From NCBI RefSeq assembly GCF_022170825.1, contig NZ_CP081878.1, positions 2,072,001 through 2,136,000 on the forward strand: DNA of 64,000 bases, read 5' to 3'. The position numbers and the translations under genes were made by a program. The notes under the pieces were generated by a model. The model ran no database searches. It was not told the DNA's origin and saw only the letters and a program-made list of their open reading frames with translations. This stretch comes from Exiguobacterium acetylicum (GTDB lineage: Bacteria; Bacillota; Bacilli; Exiguobacteriales; Exiguobacteriaceae). Below are positions 42,935 through 51,634 of this stretch, in pieces; position 1 is the first letter of the stretch; each line of letters opens with the position of its first letter.

Positions 42935-42944
42935 GTTCTACATG

Positions 42945-42977
42945 TAGAGGTTCCCATTAGGAGCCTCTATTTTTTTA
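42945..42977 (+). terminator. Terminator of the YugN-like gene
   Basis: A 10-bp stem (42945-42954 with 42960-42969, one G-U) with a 5-nt loop is followed by eight Ts on the plus strand. Confidence 0.9.
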
Positions 42978-42992
42978 TTCTTCATCCTGAAC

Positions 42993-43029
42993 AAAAAAAG
43001 CCAATGACCTCGCATCCGAAGTCATTGGC
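42993..43029 (-). terminator. Terminator of the sco transcription unit
   Basis: A perfect 9-bp stem (43000-43008 with 43021-43029) with a 12-nt loop is followed by seven Ts on the minus strand. It lies back to back with the YugN terminator. Confidence 0.9.
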
Positions 43030-43076
43030 ACATCTGTCTATCTAATCGTAGTTATTAGACGTACACGTCATTCCTC

Positions 43077-43334
43077 TTAACGCGCGACGAATTGCACGTA
43101 AGATACAACATCGTCTCCGAGCTGAATCCCAAGCTGCTCGCGTACGTGAAGATAGAGTGCGTGAAGTGATGTTGCCGGTGCATCTACCTTTACACTAAAA
43201 GCAATCTCTTCCCGGTCCATCCGTTTGATCCGGGAATGGTTTACGCCATAATCTTCGATCGCACAAGCAAGTAATTCCTCGATGGCTTGAACAGAGACGG
43301 TAACATCTCCTTGCATGTACTCTTCATAAGTCAT
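43077..43334 (-). CDS. Small uncharacterised protein downstream of sco
   Basis: I do not recognise this 85-residue protein with confidence. It has no membrane segment or cysteine pair. The pattern of an alternating hydrophobic strand, a helix with AIEELLACAIEDYGV, and a strand pair with VKVDAP loosely recalls Asp23/Gls24-type folds, but this is only an impression. An AAGGAG site precedes the ATG. It starts 6 nt after the sco stop, so it is cotranscribed with the oxidase assembly genes. Confidence 0.65.
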   Translation of the reverse strand: MTYEEYMQGDVTVSVQAIEELLACAIEDYGVNHSRIKRMDREEIAFSVKVDAPATSLHALYLHVREQLGIQLGDDVVSYVQFVAR

Positions 43335-43340
43335 CTTCCT

Positions 43341-43946
43341 TCACTCCTTTGCTAATTGTGTGACCGAAGACATGACCTCTTCTAAGTCGACCGGTTCATC
43401 CGGTGTCTTCGCCATCGAAGAGATAGCCCGTACTTTATTCTCACGGTCTAAAATGAACATTTGTGTTCCGTGTGTCACTAAGCCACTCTCCGCCTTCGAA
43501 TAATAGAAGTTCAACTGACGTGTCAACCGGTCGATGACGACCGAATCTCCCGTCAATACCTTCCACCCCTTAGCATCTGCTTCAAAGTTCGAAGCATACT
43601 TCTTCAAGACTTTTGGTGTATCGACTTTCGGATCAACCGTCACAGCCACGAGTTCGACGTCACTTCCATATAACTCTTCACTCCGTAACTTTTTCTCGAG
43701 CTTCCGGTAATCATTTAACGTCAACGGACAAATATCAGGACAGTTCGAGTAGAAGAACGTCAATACTTTGACCTTTCCATCTTCCGAATTGAATGATTTT
43801 CCGTCTACAGCATTCGTTAATTCAAATGGCGTCGGTTCAGCGATGACAGGTAACTTTTCTTTCATGAAGAAATAATAATATCCCCCGGCTGCCGCAACTA
43901 AGATAAGGACGACGGCAGCGACCGTCAAGTAACTATTCTTTTTCAA
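43341..43946 (-). CDS. SCO1/SenC family copper chaperone
   Basis: SCO proteins deliver copper to the CuA site of cytochrome oxidase. The 201-residue protein has an N-terminal anchor helix (about 7-27) and a thioredoxin-like domain with the copper ligands Cys69 and Cys73 (CPDIC) and His159 (VTHG). A TTG start with GGGGGAG 5 nt upstream is used. It lies in a unit with ctaG and DUF420, near the CuA-bearing subunit CtaC. Confidence 0.92.
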   Translation of the reverse strand: MKKNSYLTVAAVVLILVAAAGGYYYFFMKEKLPVIAEPTPFELTNAVDGKSFNSEDGKVKVLTFFYSNCPDICPLTLNDYRKLEKKLRSEELYGSDVELVAVTVDPKVDTPKVLKKYASNFEADAKGWKVLTGDSVVIDRLTRQLNFYYSKAESGLVTHGTQMFILDRENKVRAISSMAKTPDEPVDLEEVMSSVTQLAKE

Positions 43947-43958
43947 GTTGGCTCCCCC

Positions 43959-44420
43959 TTAATGACTCCAGATCGCCCGGAATACGTTTGTCGTCTCACC
44001 CGGATCGTAGACGACATATAATAAGCAGTACACGATGACACCAGTAATAGCTGTCAAAAACCAAACGATCGAGGCAACTGGTCCGATTTTACGGTGACGC
44101 GCGAAGTTTTTCTTATACGCGTGATACAGTGCCATCAATCCGAGCACCCCACCTGACGTCGCAAGTAGGATATGGAAAATCAAAAATCCTGTGTAGTAGG
44201 CTTTGACGGATTCCGGACCGCCAAAAGCTGTGTTACCAAGCAAAATCGTCCGCAAGGCATACATGATGAAGAACAGTAAGGCAAGTGCAGCAGCAATTGT
44301 CATCACGGTTTGGTGAGCTTTCATGTTACGACGTGTCTGGGCAATCAAGAACCAGCCAATCGCTACGAAAATCGCGCTGATGACAATCAGCGATACACAA
44401 ATCAACGGCAAATAACTCAT
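43959..44420 (-). CDS. DUF420 membrane protein
   Basis: This 153-residue protein has four membrane helices (about 5-27, 40-62, 78-100 and 118-142) and histidines at the helix ends (AHQTV, FHILL, YHAYK, RHRK), typical of the DUF420/YozB family. Its place between ctaG and sco suggests help in copper or haem delivery to cytochrome oxidase, but this is inferred from neighbours. GGAGGAAG precedes the ATG. Confidence 0.85.
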   Translation of the reverse strand: MSYLPLICVSLIVISAIFVAIGWFLIAQTRRNMKAHQTVMTIAAALALLFFIMYALRTILLGNTAFGGPESVKAYYTGFLIFHILLATSGGVLGLMALYHAYKKNFARHRKIGPVASIVWFLTAITGVIVYCLLYVVYDPGETTNVFRAIWSH

Positions 44421-44438
44421 GTTCCAACTTCCTCCAAT

Positions 44439-45344
44439 TTAATCCGCTTTTGGTGTGAAGGACATCCCTTCATCCACGGCAGTACTTTTTGAACGGCGCA
44501 CCCATGTAAAGAAGGTCAGTCCGAAGAATAAACCATAGACGAGTTCTTGACCGAGCTTCATGAGGACACCACCAAAGCGTTGGTCCTCTAATAAGTCATC
44601 TGTCGTTCCAAGCAATCGTTCCAGATTCAATCCACTTAAATCATTGTTCGGTAAACAGTAAGCGAGTACTTTCGCGAATGTCGCCGGATCCTGATAAGCT
44701 TGATACTGGAAACTTTGACTGAAGATCATGAACGCACAGGCTGGCGTCAACAACACACCATTCGCAACGATATAGACCATTTTCTTCAAGTCAGACAAAC
44801 TGTCATCCTCATTGACAGGTGCAATGATTGGATACCACATCGTCATGCTCAAGAAAATCAGCGTGCCATGGAACAGACGGTGAACGGTATAGTTCGTTAA
44901 GACATAATCAAAAATAAATGGCATGTGATAGAACGTAAACAAGGCATTAAAGACGACAAGTGCAATCAACGGCTTGATGAAGAACTTTAAGATCTTCCCA
45001 AGGTACGGTGTATCGAACAAGCGCTTATAAAGCCACTCTGGTATCGCAATCAACAAGAGCGGCGGTGCGACCATATAGACGAATACCATCTGCAACATGT
45101 GTGCAGAGAAGGTGATATGCGCTAGCAGGTCTAACGGACTTCCAAAACCGATGTAAAAAACGATCAATGCCGCGAGCATCGAAAACTTTTGCCCAAGCGT
45201 TGTTTCCGGCTCATCCGGACGACGCAACTTTTCTGTCACGACAGCATATAGGATATACAATCCAACGAGTATCAACGCATAATATGGACTCCATAAGACA
45301 GTCCATTCGAATTGCGAAAGTGCTCCCCTTAAATTGCCTAACAT
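44439..45344 (-). CDS. ctaG: Cytochrome c oxidase assembly factor CtaG
   Basis: CtaG of Bacillus is a membrane protein needed for assembly of caa3 oxidase. The 301-residue protein has seven predicted helices and the family segment SAHMLQMVFVYMVAPPLLLIA. GGGG lies 9 nt before the ATG. A strong terminator separates it from ctaF, so ctaG-DUF420-sco and the small protein likely form a second unit. Confidence 0.92.
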   Translation of the reverse strand: MLGNLRGALSQFEWTVLWSPYYALILVGLYILYAVVTEKLRRPDEPETTLGQKFSMLAALIVFYIGFGSPLDLLAHITFSAHMLQMVFVYMVAPPLLLIAIPEWLYKRLFDTPYLGKILKFFIKPLIALVVFNALFTFYHMPFIFDYVLTNYTVHRLFHGTLIFLSMTMWYPIIAPVNEDDSLSDLKKMVYIVANGVLLTPACAFMIFSQSFQYQAYQDPATFAKVLAYCLPNNDLSGLNLERLLGTTDDLLEDQRFGGVLMKLGQELVYGLFFGLTFFTWVRRSKSTAVDEGMSFTPKAD

Positions 45345-45428
45345 ATTTTTTCACCCCGTTCCTTTCTCTTACAAACTAAGATTACCGTTCCCCTATTTCA
45401 TTGTAAAGGTTTCTCATAAAACGATTCC

Positions 45429-45468
45429 AAAATAAAAGACCATCCTGCTAAACGTTAGCAGAATGGTC
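45429..45468 (-). terminator. Terminator after ctaF
   Basis: A 13-bp stem (45438-45450 with 45456-45468, one G-U) with a 5-nt loop is followed by TTTTATTTT on the minus strand. Confidence 0.92.
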
Positions 45469-45475
45469 ACAATTC

Positions 45476-45805
45476 TTACCAGATCAAAAGACGAAGTGTT
45501 GCAACGATCGTCAAGGCGACGAAAATGCCAAGACCCATCATGACTTTGATCCATGTGTTGCCTTTGTTGTTCATGTGCATGAACATGTAAAGCTGAAGAT
45601 AAACTTGAACGATTGCCATGATGATCAAGAACCCACCAGCTGCCCAGTGTGGCATGAGATCAGCCATGACAGCGCCAAAGGCGATAAGCGTCAAGAAAAT
45701 CATGAGTGCGAAACTGATGAGTTGCAGTTGTGTCTCACGACCACGCTCTGCTTTCATCTCAAGCTCGATTTGATTGCGCGTAAGTTGCGGTTCGTGTTTT
45801 TCCAT
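45476..45805 (-). CDS. ctaF: caa3-type cytochrome c oxidase subunit IV
   Basis: This 109-residue protein has three membrane helices (about 28-50, 54-75 and 85-107) and the COX4 pro family segment QVYLQLYMFMHMN. It is a small structural subunit of the oxidase. It starts 1 nt after ctaE ends, with a GGGG..GGTGAAATAAG region before the ATG. A terminator follows, ending the ctaCDEF unit. Confidence 0.93.
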   Translation of the reverse strand: MEKHEPQLTRNQIELEMKAERGRETQLQLISFALMIFLTLIAFGAVMADLMPHWAAGGFLIIMAIVQVYLQLYMFMHMNNKGNTWIKVMMGLGIFVALTIVATLRLLIW

Positions 45806-45806
45806 C

Positions 45807-46436
45807 TTATTTCACCATCCCCATGAGGTAGACGACTGAGAAGATAAAGACCCAGACGACGTCAATGAAGTGCCAGTAAAGACTTGAAACATAGTACTTC
45901 GGCGCATTCACGACTGTAATGCCACGGTTCCAGTTCCGGATGAGCAAAGTCGAAATCCAGAGAAGACCGAACAAGACGTGCGCACCGTGGAATCCAACGA
46001 GTGTATAGAAGGCAGAACCAAAAGCACTCGAAGTGAATGTGTGACCGATGTGATAGTAGTGATTAAACTCGTAAATCTCACCTGCTAAGAAGGCTAATCC
46101 AAGTACAAGCGTGATGATCAACCACATTTTCATCTTCTTCACATCATTACGTTTCATCGCCATCATCGCAAGAACACTTGTTAATGAACTTGTAAGGAGA
46201 AGCATCGTCATGATGAAGACGAGACCCATTTCGAAGATGTCATAACTGCGTAATCCTTCTTTTGCACCGGAGTTATGAAGTCCGATGTATGTTCCGAAGA
46301 GAGAGGCGAACAAAGTCGTCTCTCCTCCAAGGAAGAACCAGAAGGCTACATATTTATTCTTACCCTCAAGTGTTGCTTTTTCAACATGATCCGGAATACC
46401 CGTGATTGGGTTATTCGGTACTGTATGATGACCCAT
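45807..46436 (-). CDS. ctaE: Cytochrome c oxidase subunit III
   Basis: This 209-residue protein has five membrane helices and the subunit III motif GFHGAHVLFGL near residue 145. The ATG at 46436, 1 nt after the ctaD stop, has AGGAGG upstream; a longer upstream frame overlaps ctaD and is not supported. It is a core subunit of the caa3 complex. Confidence 0.95.
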   Translation of the reverse strand: MGHHTVPNNPITGIPDHVEKATLEGKNKYVAFWFFLGGETTLFASLFGTYIGLHNSGAKEGLRSYDIFEMGLVFIMTMLLLTSSLTSVLAMMAMKRNDVKKMKMWLIITLVLGLAFLAGEIYEFNHYYHIGHTFTSSAFGSAFYTLVGFHGAHVLFGLLWISTLLIRNWNRGITVVNAPKYYVSSLYWHFIDVVWVFIFSVVYLMGMVK

Positions 46437-46437
46437 C

Positions 46438-48321
46438 TTACTTCGCCTCCTTTTCTGCTTCAAGGCGTAGATCTTCTTCGACGACTGATTTCGGGATGTA
46501 GTATCCTTCATCGTCAATCCAAGAACGGAAGAACATCGCGATCAATGTCATCGCAAGACCAATCAAGGCAACGACGAGACCAACAGTTCCATAGTCTAGG
46601 CGAAGAATGAATCCGAGACCTGCAAGGAATAGACCGACTGACATGACGAATGGCAAGATCGTATTGTTCGGCATGTGGATGTCGCCGACTTCTTCCGATA
46701 CAGAAACTGTTTTGTTTCCTGCCATTTTTTCGAGCCAATACGTATCCAAACCTTTGACGAGTGGAATTTGTGCGAAGTTGTACTCTGGAGTTGGAACTGG
46801 AAGTGTCCACTCAAGTGTACGGCCATCTCCCCAGACGTCGCGTTTTACGTATTCTTTTGACATCAATGCTGCTGCAATCGAGATGACGAGCACGATCGTC
46901 GATACACCCATGAAGGCTGCACCAATTGACGAAAGTAAGTTCATTGTCTCCCAGCCTTGGTTTGGCAAGTACGTGAAGACACGACGTGGCATACCTGTAA
47001 GACCGAGAATGTGTTGCGGGAAGAACGTCAAGTGGAAGCCGATGAAGAACAACCAGAATTGAATTTTCCCCCAGAATTCGTTGAGCTGTTTCCCGAACAT
47101 AAGTGGGAACCAGTAGTAAAGACCTGCGAAGAGACCGAAGACAACCCCACCAACGATAACGTAGTGGAAGTGAGCTACTACGAAATAACTATCGTGATAC
47201 TGGTAATCGGCAGGTGCTACTGAAAGCATGACCCCTGTCATACCACCAACAAGGAATGATGGAATGAATGCGACCGAGTAAAGCATCGCGACTGGGAATG
47301 TCAATTTACCGCCCCATAACGTAAAGAGCCAGTTGAATATCTTGACCCCTGTCGGTACAGCGATCGCCATCGTTGCTACTGCGAAGATCGCGTTCGCAAC
47401 TGGTCCAAGACCAACTGTGAACATGTGGTGGACCCATACCATGAATCCGAGGAAACCGATCAACATCGTCGCAAAGACCATCGTCGTGTAACCGAAGAGA
47501 CGCTTACGAGCAAATGTAGGAATGATTTCAGAGAAAATACCGAATGCCGGTAAGATCAAGATATAAACTTCCGGGTGACCGAAGATCCAGAAGAGGTGTT
47601 CCCAGATGACGATGTTCCCGCCCGCTGCCGGGTCAAAGAAGTGCGCTCCGAAGAGTCGCTCAAACGTCAAGAGGAACAATCCGACCGTAAGTGGTGGGAA
47701 TGCGAAAACGATCAAGGCAGAAGCAACGAATGCTGTCCATGTGAAGAGCGGCATCCGCATCAACTTCATACCTGGTGCGCGCATGTTCAAAATTGTAACG
47801 AGGAAGTTAATCCCCCCCATAAGTGTACCGAAACCTGAAATCTGAAGACCTAAGGCATAGAAATCTACACCGAGAGACTCAGGTACAGTTGAGAGTGGTG
47901 CGTATGCTGTCCATCCTGCGTTCGGTGCAGCGCCGAAGAACCAAGAGAGGTTCAGTAAAACTCCACCGAAGAAGAACAACCAAAAACCAAGTGCGTTCAA
48001 GAATGGGAACGCAACATCACGTGCCCCGATTTGAAGCGGTACTGCCGCGTTCATATATCCGATCAACATCGGCATCGCTGCCAAGAAGATCATCGTCGTA
48101 CCGTGCATCGTGATCAATTGGTTAAAGAGTTCACCGCTGACGAAATCGTTCATCGGTTTAATCAATTGAAAACGAATCATTAGGGCTTCTACGCCACCGA
48201 CCAGAAGGAAGAACAATCCAGACATGATGTAGAGAATCCCGATTTTCTTATGGTCGACTGTCGTTAGCCAGTCCATGATGCCGCTTTTTTTCTGCGGCAT
48301 ACCCATAGTATGTGTCCCCAC
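46438..48321 (-). CDS. ctaD: Cytochrome c oxidase subunit I
   Basis: This is the catalytic haem-copper subunit. The 627-residue protein has the TVDHKKIGILY opening, haem and CuB histidines in MHGTTMIF, WIFGHPEVYIL, VWVHHMFTVG and HFHYVIVGG, and about 14 membrane helices including the C-terminal extension of bacterial caa3 enzymes. A GTG start with GGGGG 7 nt upstream is used. Confidence 0.97.
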   Translation of the reverse strand: MGTHTMGMPQKKSGIMDWLTTVDHKKIGILYIMSGLFFLLVGGVEALMIRFQLIKPMNDFVSGELFNQLITMHGTTMIFLAAMPMLIGYMNAAVPLQIGARDVAFPFLNALGFWLFFFGGVLLNLSWFFGAAPNAGWTAYAPLSTVPESLGVDFYALGLQISGFGTLMGGINFLVTILNMRAPGMKLMRMPLFTWTAFVASALIVFAFPPLTVGLFLLTFERLFGAHFFDPAAGGNIVIWEHLFWIFGHPEVYILILPAFGIFSEIIPTFARKRLFGYTTMVFATMLIGFLGFMVWVHHMFTVGLGPVANAIFAVATMAIAVPTGVKIFNWLFTLWGGKLTFPVAMLYSVAFIPSFLVGGMTGVMLSVAPADYQYHDSYFVVAHFHYVIVGGVVFGLFAGLYYWFPLMFGKQLNEFWGKIQFWLFFIGFHLTFFPQHILGLTGMPRRVFTYLPNQGWETMNLLSSIGAAFMGVSTIVLVISIAAALMSKEYVKRDVWGDGRTLEWTLPVPTPEYNFAQIPLVKGLDTYWLEKMAGNKTVSVSEEVGDIHMPNNTILPFVMSVGLFLAGLGFILRLDYGTVGLVVALIGLAMTLIAMFFRSWIDDEGYYIPKSVVEEDLRLEAEKEAK

Positions 48322-48341
48322 TATGATTCCCCCTTAAAAAA

Positions 48342-49367
48342 TTATTGGAGCTTTTTGTCCAATAGATAATCTGCCAATTCGCTCAATTCTTCATCGCTGA
48401 TCTGATCTTCAGAGAATCCAGGCATTTTCGTACCTTGTTTCTCTTTTTGAGGATCGCGAATCCATTTTTCGAGGTTCTCTTTATCATGGTCGAGGTAACC
48501 CGCGATACGTTGACGGTCACCGAAGTTCGTCAAGCTAGGTGCGACTTTCCCGCCACCATGACAGCTGAGACAGTTCTGAGCATAGACTTTCTCACCAGTC
48601 GTCCAGTTCTTTTCATTCTTTTTATCGAGCTGTTTCGTTTCTGCTTCTTTTGTAGATTTCATGTCTTTCAACCACTGATCGTAGTCATCTTGTTCCATCG
48701 CAACGACTTTAAAGTCCATCAATGCGTGGGAAGGACCACACAACTCAGCACATTTACCGTAGTACGTGCCTGCTTCTTTTGCTTGTAACCACATTTCATT
48801 CTCAAGACCTGGGTTCGTATCTGTCTTACCAGAAAGAGCTGGTACCCAGAATGAGTGAATGACGTCTTTAGACGTCAAGTTGACAGCAACACGCTTACCG
48901 ACTGGGATGACAAGTTCTTGTCCTGTCGAAACACCTTTATCTGGGTATTCGAATTCCCACCAGTAGAGGTTTGCTGTAACGTTGATTTGTTCGTTTTTCT
49001 TCGCTTCTTTTGCATCTGCAAGTTCAACCGTTGTTTTGATCGTCGGAATTGCAAGAACGATCAAAAGAAGAATCGGAATGACTGTCCAGATGATTTCAAG
49101 CGTATGGTTCCCTTCAACTTGCTTCGGAACCGTGTTATCACCTGATTTACGACGGAATTTCATAAGTACGTAAATATAAATGACGGCTACGATCGCAAGG
49201 ACGAACAACATGACCCACAAGCTAAGCTTGATGATCTCAAGTTGCATTTCAGCGCCTTCTCCGCGAGGCTGTAGCGCAGACAATTCCGGAATTCCACAAC
49301 CTGATAACATAAGTGCCATCAAGCCGATTGGAAGAAGCCGGAAGAGCATTTTTACTGATTTTTTCAC
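48342..49367 (-). CDS. ctaC: Cytochrome c oxidase subunit II with fused cytochrome c (caa3 type)
   Basis: This roughly 341-residue lipoprotein has a signal peptide with a lipobox (LSGC, Cys about 24), two membrane helices, a cupredoxin CuA domain (His171, Cys206 and Cys210 in CAELCGPSH) and a C-terminal cytochrome c domain with the haem motif CLSCH (266-270). The fusion defines a caa3 oxidase. The start is uncertain: the GTG at 49367 has GGGG 6 nt upstream, while the ATG at 49373 touches that site. Confidence 0.94.
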   Translation of the reverse strand: MKKSVKMLFRLLPIGLMALMLSGCGIPELSALQPRGEGAEMQLEIIKLSLWVMLFVLAIVAVIYIYVLMKFRRKSGDNTVPKQVEGNHTLEIIWTVIPILLLIVLAIPTIKTTVELADAKEAKKNEQINVTANLYWWEFEYPDKGVSTGQELVIPVGKRVAVNLTSKDVIHSFWVPALSGKTDTNPGLENEMWLQAKEAGTYYGKCAELCGPSHALMDFKVVAMEQDDYDQWLKDMKSTKEAETKQLDKKNEKNWTTGEKVYAQNCLSCHGGGKVAPSLTNFGDRQRIAGYLDHDKENLEKWIRDPQKEKQGTKMPGFSEDQISDEELSELADYLLDKKLQ

Positions 49368-49437
49368 AACCATCCCCACTTTCTTTGTCCCCAATTTTGT
49401 CTTTCGTAATGGTGTACGTGAATTATGTCAAATCGTT

Positions 49438-50370
49438 TTAGAGAGAAACGAGTACGACCGTCACGATCCAAGCCGTGAAATAAAAGAGTGAGAAGAAGAA
49501 CATCTTCGACGCCCATTTAATTTCGGCTTGTTCATCTTGGATCTTCAGACCTTTCAGTCCCATATAGAGCCAATATCCACCGAGCAATGCCATGACGATC
49601 ATGTAGATGATGCCATAGTGTGCTAAGAGGAGTGATGATGGAATGAGTACTGCAATCCACCATACAATTTGTCGTTTCGTGATCGCGAATCCGTTTACGA
49701 CAGGTAACATCGGGATACCTGCTGCCCGATACTCCTCTGTCCGTCGCATCGCGAGTGCAAGGAAATGTGGTGGTTGCCACACGAACATGATGAGGAATAA
49801 AATCCACGCATCAATGTGAAGCGTCGGAGTGACTGCCGCAAATCCAATGATTGGTGGCACAGCTCCTGAAATACCACCTACGACTGTATTGATCGTGTGT
49901 GTCCGTTTTAACCACATCGTATAAATCACGACGTAAACGAATGATCCGATCAATCCGAACACTGCCGCCACATGGTTGACGATCAACAATAATACCGTAC
50001 CGGTCGCAAGAATACCGAGTCCTAGTGCGAGTATCCGTTGTCCATCCATCTTCCCAGTAACGCTTGGTCTTCCCATCGTCCGTTCCATCTTGTAATCGAT
50101 GTCCCGGTCAATGTAGTTATTGAGGTAGCAACTTCCGGCAATGACCAATCCACTCCCGAGAAGCGTCCACAGTAACATCCACTTGGTTTGCCATAAATAC
50201 AACAGGACATCATCCGTTATGTACGATGCTGCTACGACATACCCTGCGAAGACCGTAATCAGATTGGCACGAACAATCCCCATTTTTGCTAGGGTAATAT
50301 AGTCCTTGAATGTTGGCTGATCCGCTTGCTCGATCGCCATACCCAGTGCCTCTCCAGTAACTTTCGCCAT
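49438..50370 (-). CDS. ctaB: Protohaem IX farnesyltransferase (haem O synthase)
   Basis: It attaches a farnesyl group to haem B to make haem O. The 310-residue UbiA-family protein has seven to nine helices and the prenyl-diphosphate-binding NYIDRDIDYKMERT motif near residue 85. AAAGGAGGG precedes the ATG. It is first in the ctaBCDEF unit and divergent from ctaA, which uses its product. Confidence 0.95.
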   Translation of the reverse strand: MAKVTGEALGMAIEQADQPTFKDYITLAKMGIVRANLITVFAGYVVAASYITDDVLLYLWQTKWMLLWTLLGSGLVIAGSCYLNNYIDRDIDYKMERTMGRPSVTGKMDGQRILALGLGILATGTVLLLIVNHVAAVFGLIGSFVYVVIYTMWLKRTHTINTVVGGISGAVPPIIGFAAVTPTLHIDAWILFLIMFVWQPPHFLALAMRRTEEYRAAGIPMLPVVNGFAITKRQIVWWIAVLIPSSLLLAHYGIIYMIVMALLGGYWLYMGLKGLKIQDEQAEIKWASKMFFFSLFYFTAWIVTVVLVSL

Positions 50371-50695
50371 GCTGTTCCCTCCTTTTCACCGTCTGCTTCC
50401 GTTTAGCACCTAGGCTTCACGTAATTTCTTCACAGAAATAACACAGACATGCCACGAAACGCCCTTTTCTCTATAAAAGATACCACATATTCAGGACCGT
50501 GACGTATGAAAATACTTTCGACATAATGAACAAAATGTGAAATCTATGTGATTTTCATCACAGTTCACCATATTTACCTAATACTAGAATAGCGTTGTTC
50601 TAAAAGATTGCAACCCTTTCAGGACTTTTTATGCGATACTAGTCCTATGGAAATCCATGTATTTCGTATTTTTTTAGAAAGGTGGTGTCCAAATC
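50371..50695. other. Divergent ctaB-ctaA control region
   Basis: This 325-bp non-coding gap holds a perfect TGTGA-N6-TCACA palindrome (50547-50562) and an AGGACT/AGTCCT inverted repeat (about 50621-50646) near the ctaA start. No gene is seen on either strand. The promoters cannot be placed with certainty. Confidence 0.6.
50547..50562. promoter_or_regulatory. Crp/Fnr-type binding site
   Basis: TGTGAT-TTTC-ATCACA is a perfect palindrome matching the TGTGA-N6-TCACA consensus of the Crp/Fnr family. It lies about 180 bp before ctaB and 135 bp before ctaA. Its use by a Fnr-like oxygen sensor is inferred. Confidence 0.6.
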
Positions 50696-51589
50696 TTGAA
50701 TCGAAAACTTTCGATGTTTTCAGCCTTCGTCACGTTTACGATGATGATCGTCTTGCTGATGGGCGGGACGGTCACAAAAACAGATTCAGGCGATGGTTGC
50801 GGAACGGATTGGCCACTCTGTCACGGGGAACTCATTCCGACGAACCCAAGTGTTGAAACGATGATTGAATATAGTCACCGTGCTGTAACTGGAGTCGTTG
50901 GACTCTTAATCATCGCCTTATGTCTCTGGACGCTCGTTGCTTTCAAGGATCGGCTCGATACGAAGATCTTCGCGTTTCTTGCCTTCATCTTCATGTTGAT
51001 TCAATCGATCGTCGGAGCTGGAGCTGTCGTTTGGCAACAATCGGACCTCGTCATGGCGTTACATTTCGGTATCTCCTTGATTTCCTTTGCTTCGCTGTTG
51101 ATTTTGACGTTGTTGATCATGGAGCGTCCTGGTCAGGAATTCAGGGAATCGGTCCCAGCATTCTTGCGGAAGCTCTTATACGGTCTACTCATCTATACGC
51201 TGATCGTCGTCTATACCGGTGCTTACGTACGCCACGTCGGCGCTACATATGCTTGCGTTGGTTGGCCGGTCTGTTCTCAACCGTCCATGACGTTTGAGGC
51301 GTGGGTGCAGATGATTCACCGGATCATGGCAGGATTATTGTTCCTCTTCACTTTATTTGTCCATGTCGTCGCGATTCGTTTAAAACACCGGACGACAACG
51401 ATCGGAATGGCGTTCGCGACATTCTTCATCACGTGCCAAGTTGCTACAGGTGCTTGGATCGTCCTTGGTGGACACGCGACGTATGTCCCGTTACTCCATG
51501 CTTTCTTGATTACATGTTACTTCGGTGTTTTATCTTACCTGACGTATCATGCATTCCGAACGCGCAAGGCAAATAGTCGTCTTCAATAA
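50696..51589 (+). CDS. ctaA: Haem A synthase
   Basis: It oxidises haem O to haem A. The 297-residue protein has eight membrane helices in two four-helix bundles, with haem histidines in IEYSHRAVTG and MIHRIMAGL and a cysteine pair in the first extracellular loop (GDGCGTDWPLCHG). A TTG start with AGGTGG 10 nt upstream is used. It diverges from ctaB and ends at a shared terminator with the photolyase. Confidence 0.95.
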   Translation: MNRKLSMFSAFVTFTMMIVLLMGGTVTKTDSGDGCGTDWPLCHGELIPTNPSVETMIEYSHRAVTGVVGLLIIALCLWTLVAFKDRLDTKIFAFLAFIFMLIQSIVGAGAVVWQQSDLVMALHFGISLISFASLLILTLLIMERPGQEFRESVPAFLRKLLYGLLIYTLIVVYTGAYVRHVGATYACVGWPVCSQPSMTFEAWVQMIHRIMAGLLFLFTLFVHVVAIRLKHRTTTIGMAFATFFITCQVATGAWIVLGGHATYVPLLHAFLITCYFGVLSYLTYHAFRTRKANSRLQ

Positions 51590-51596
51590 GATCGTA

Positions 51597-51634
51597 AAAA
51601 AAGGATGTTCCTCGGCCGAGGAACATCCTTTTTT
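51597..51634. terminator. Bidirectional terminator between ctaA and photolyase
   Basis: Two perfect 19-bp arms (51597-51615 and 51616-51634) give A-run, GC-rich stem and T-run in both directions. It serves both convergent genes. Confidence 0.95.

Noticed and set aside
42945-43029. Two adjacent hairpins as possible repeat element
   Set aside because: They are two unrelated back-to-back terminators serving the convergent YugN-like gene and the sco unit.
50608-50856. Open frame overlapping the ctaA start
   Set aside because: It is out of frame with ctaA, has no ribosome site, and its translation has no recognisable feature.
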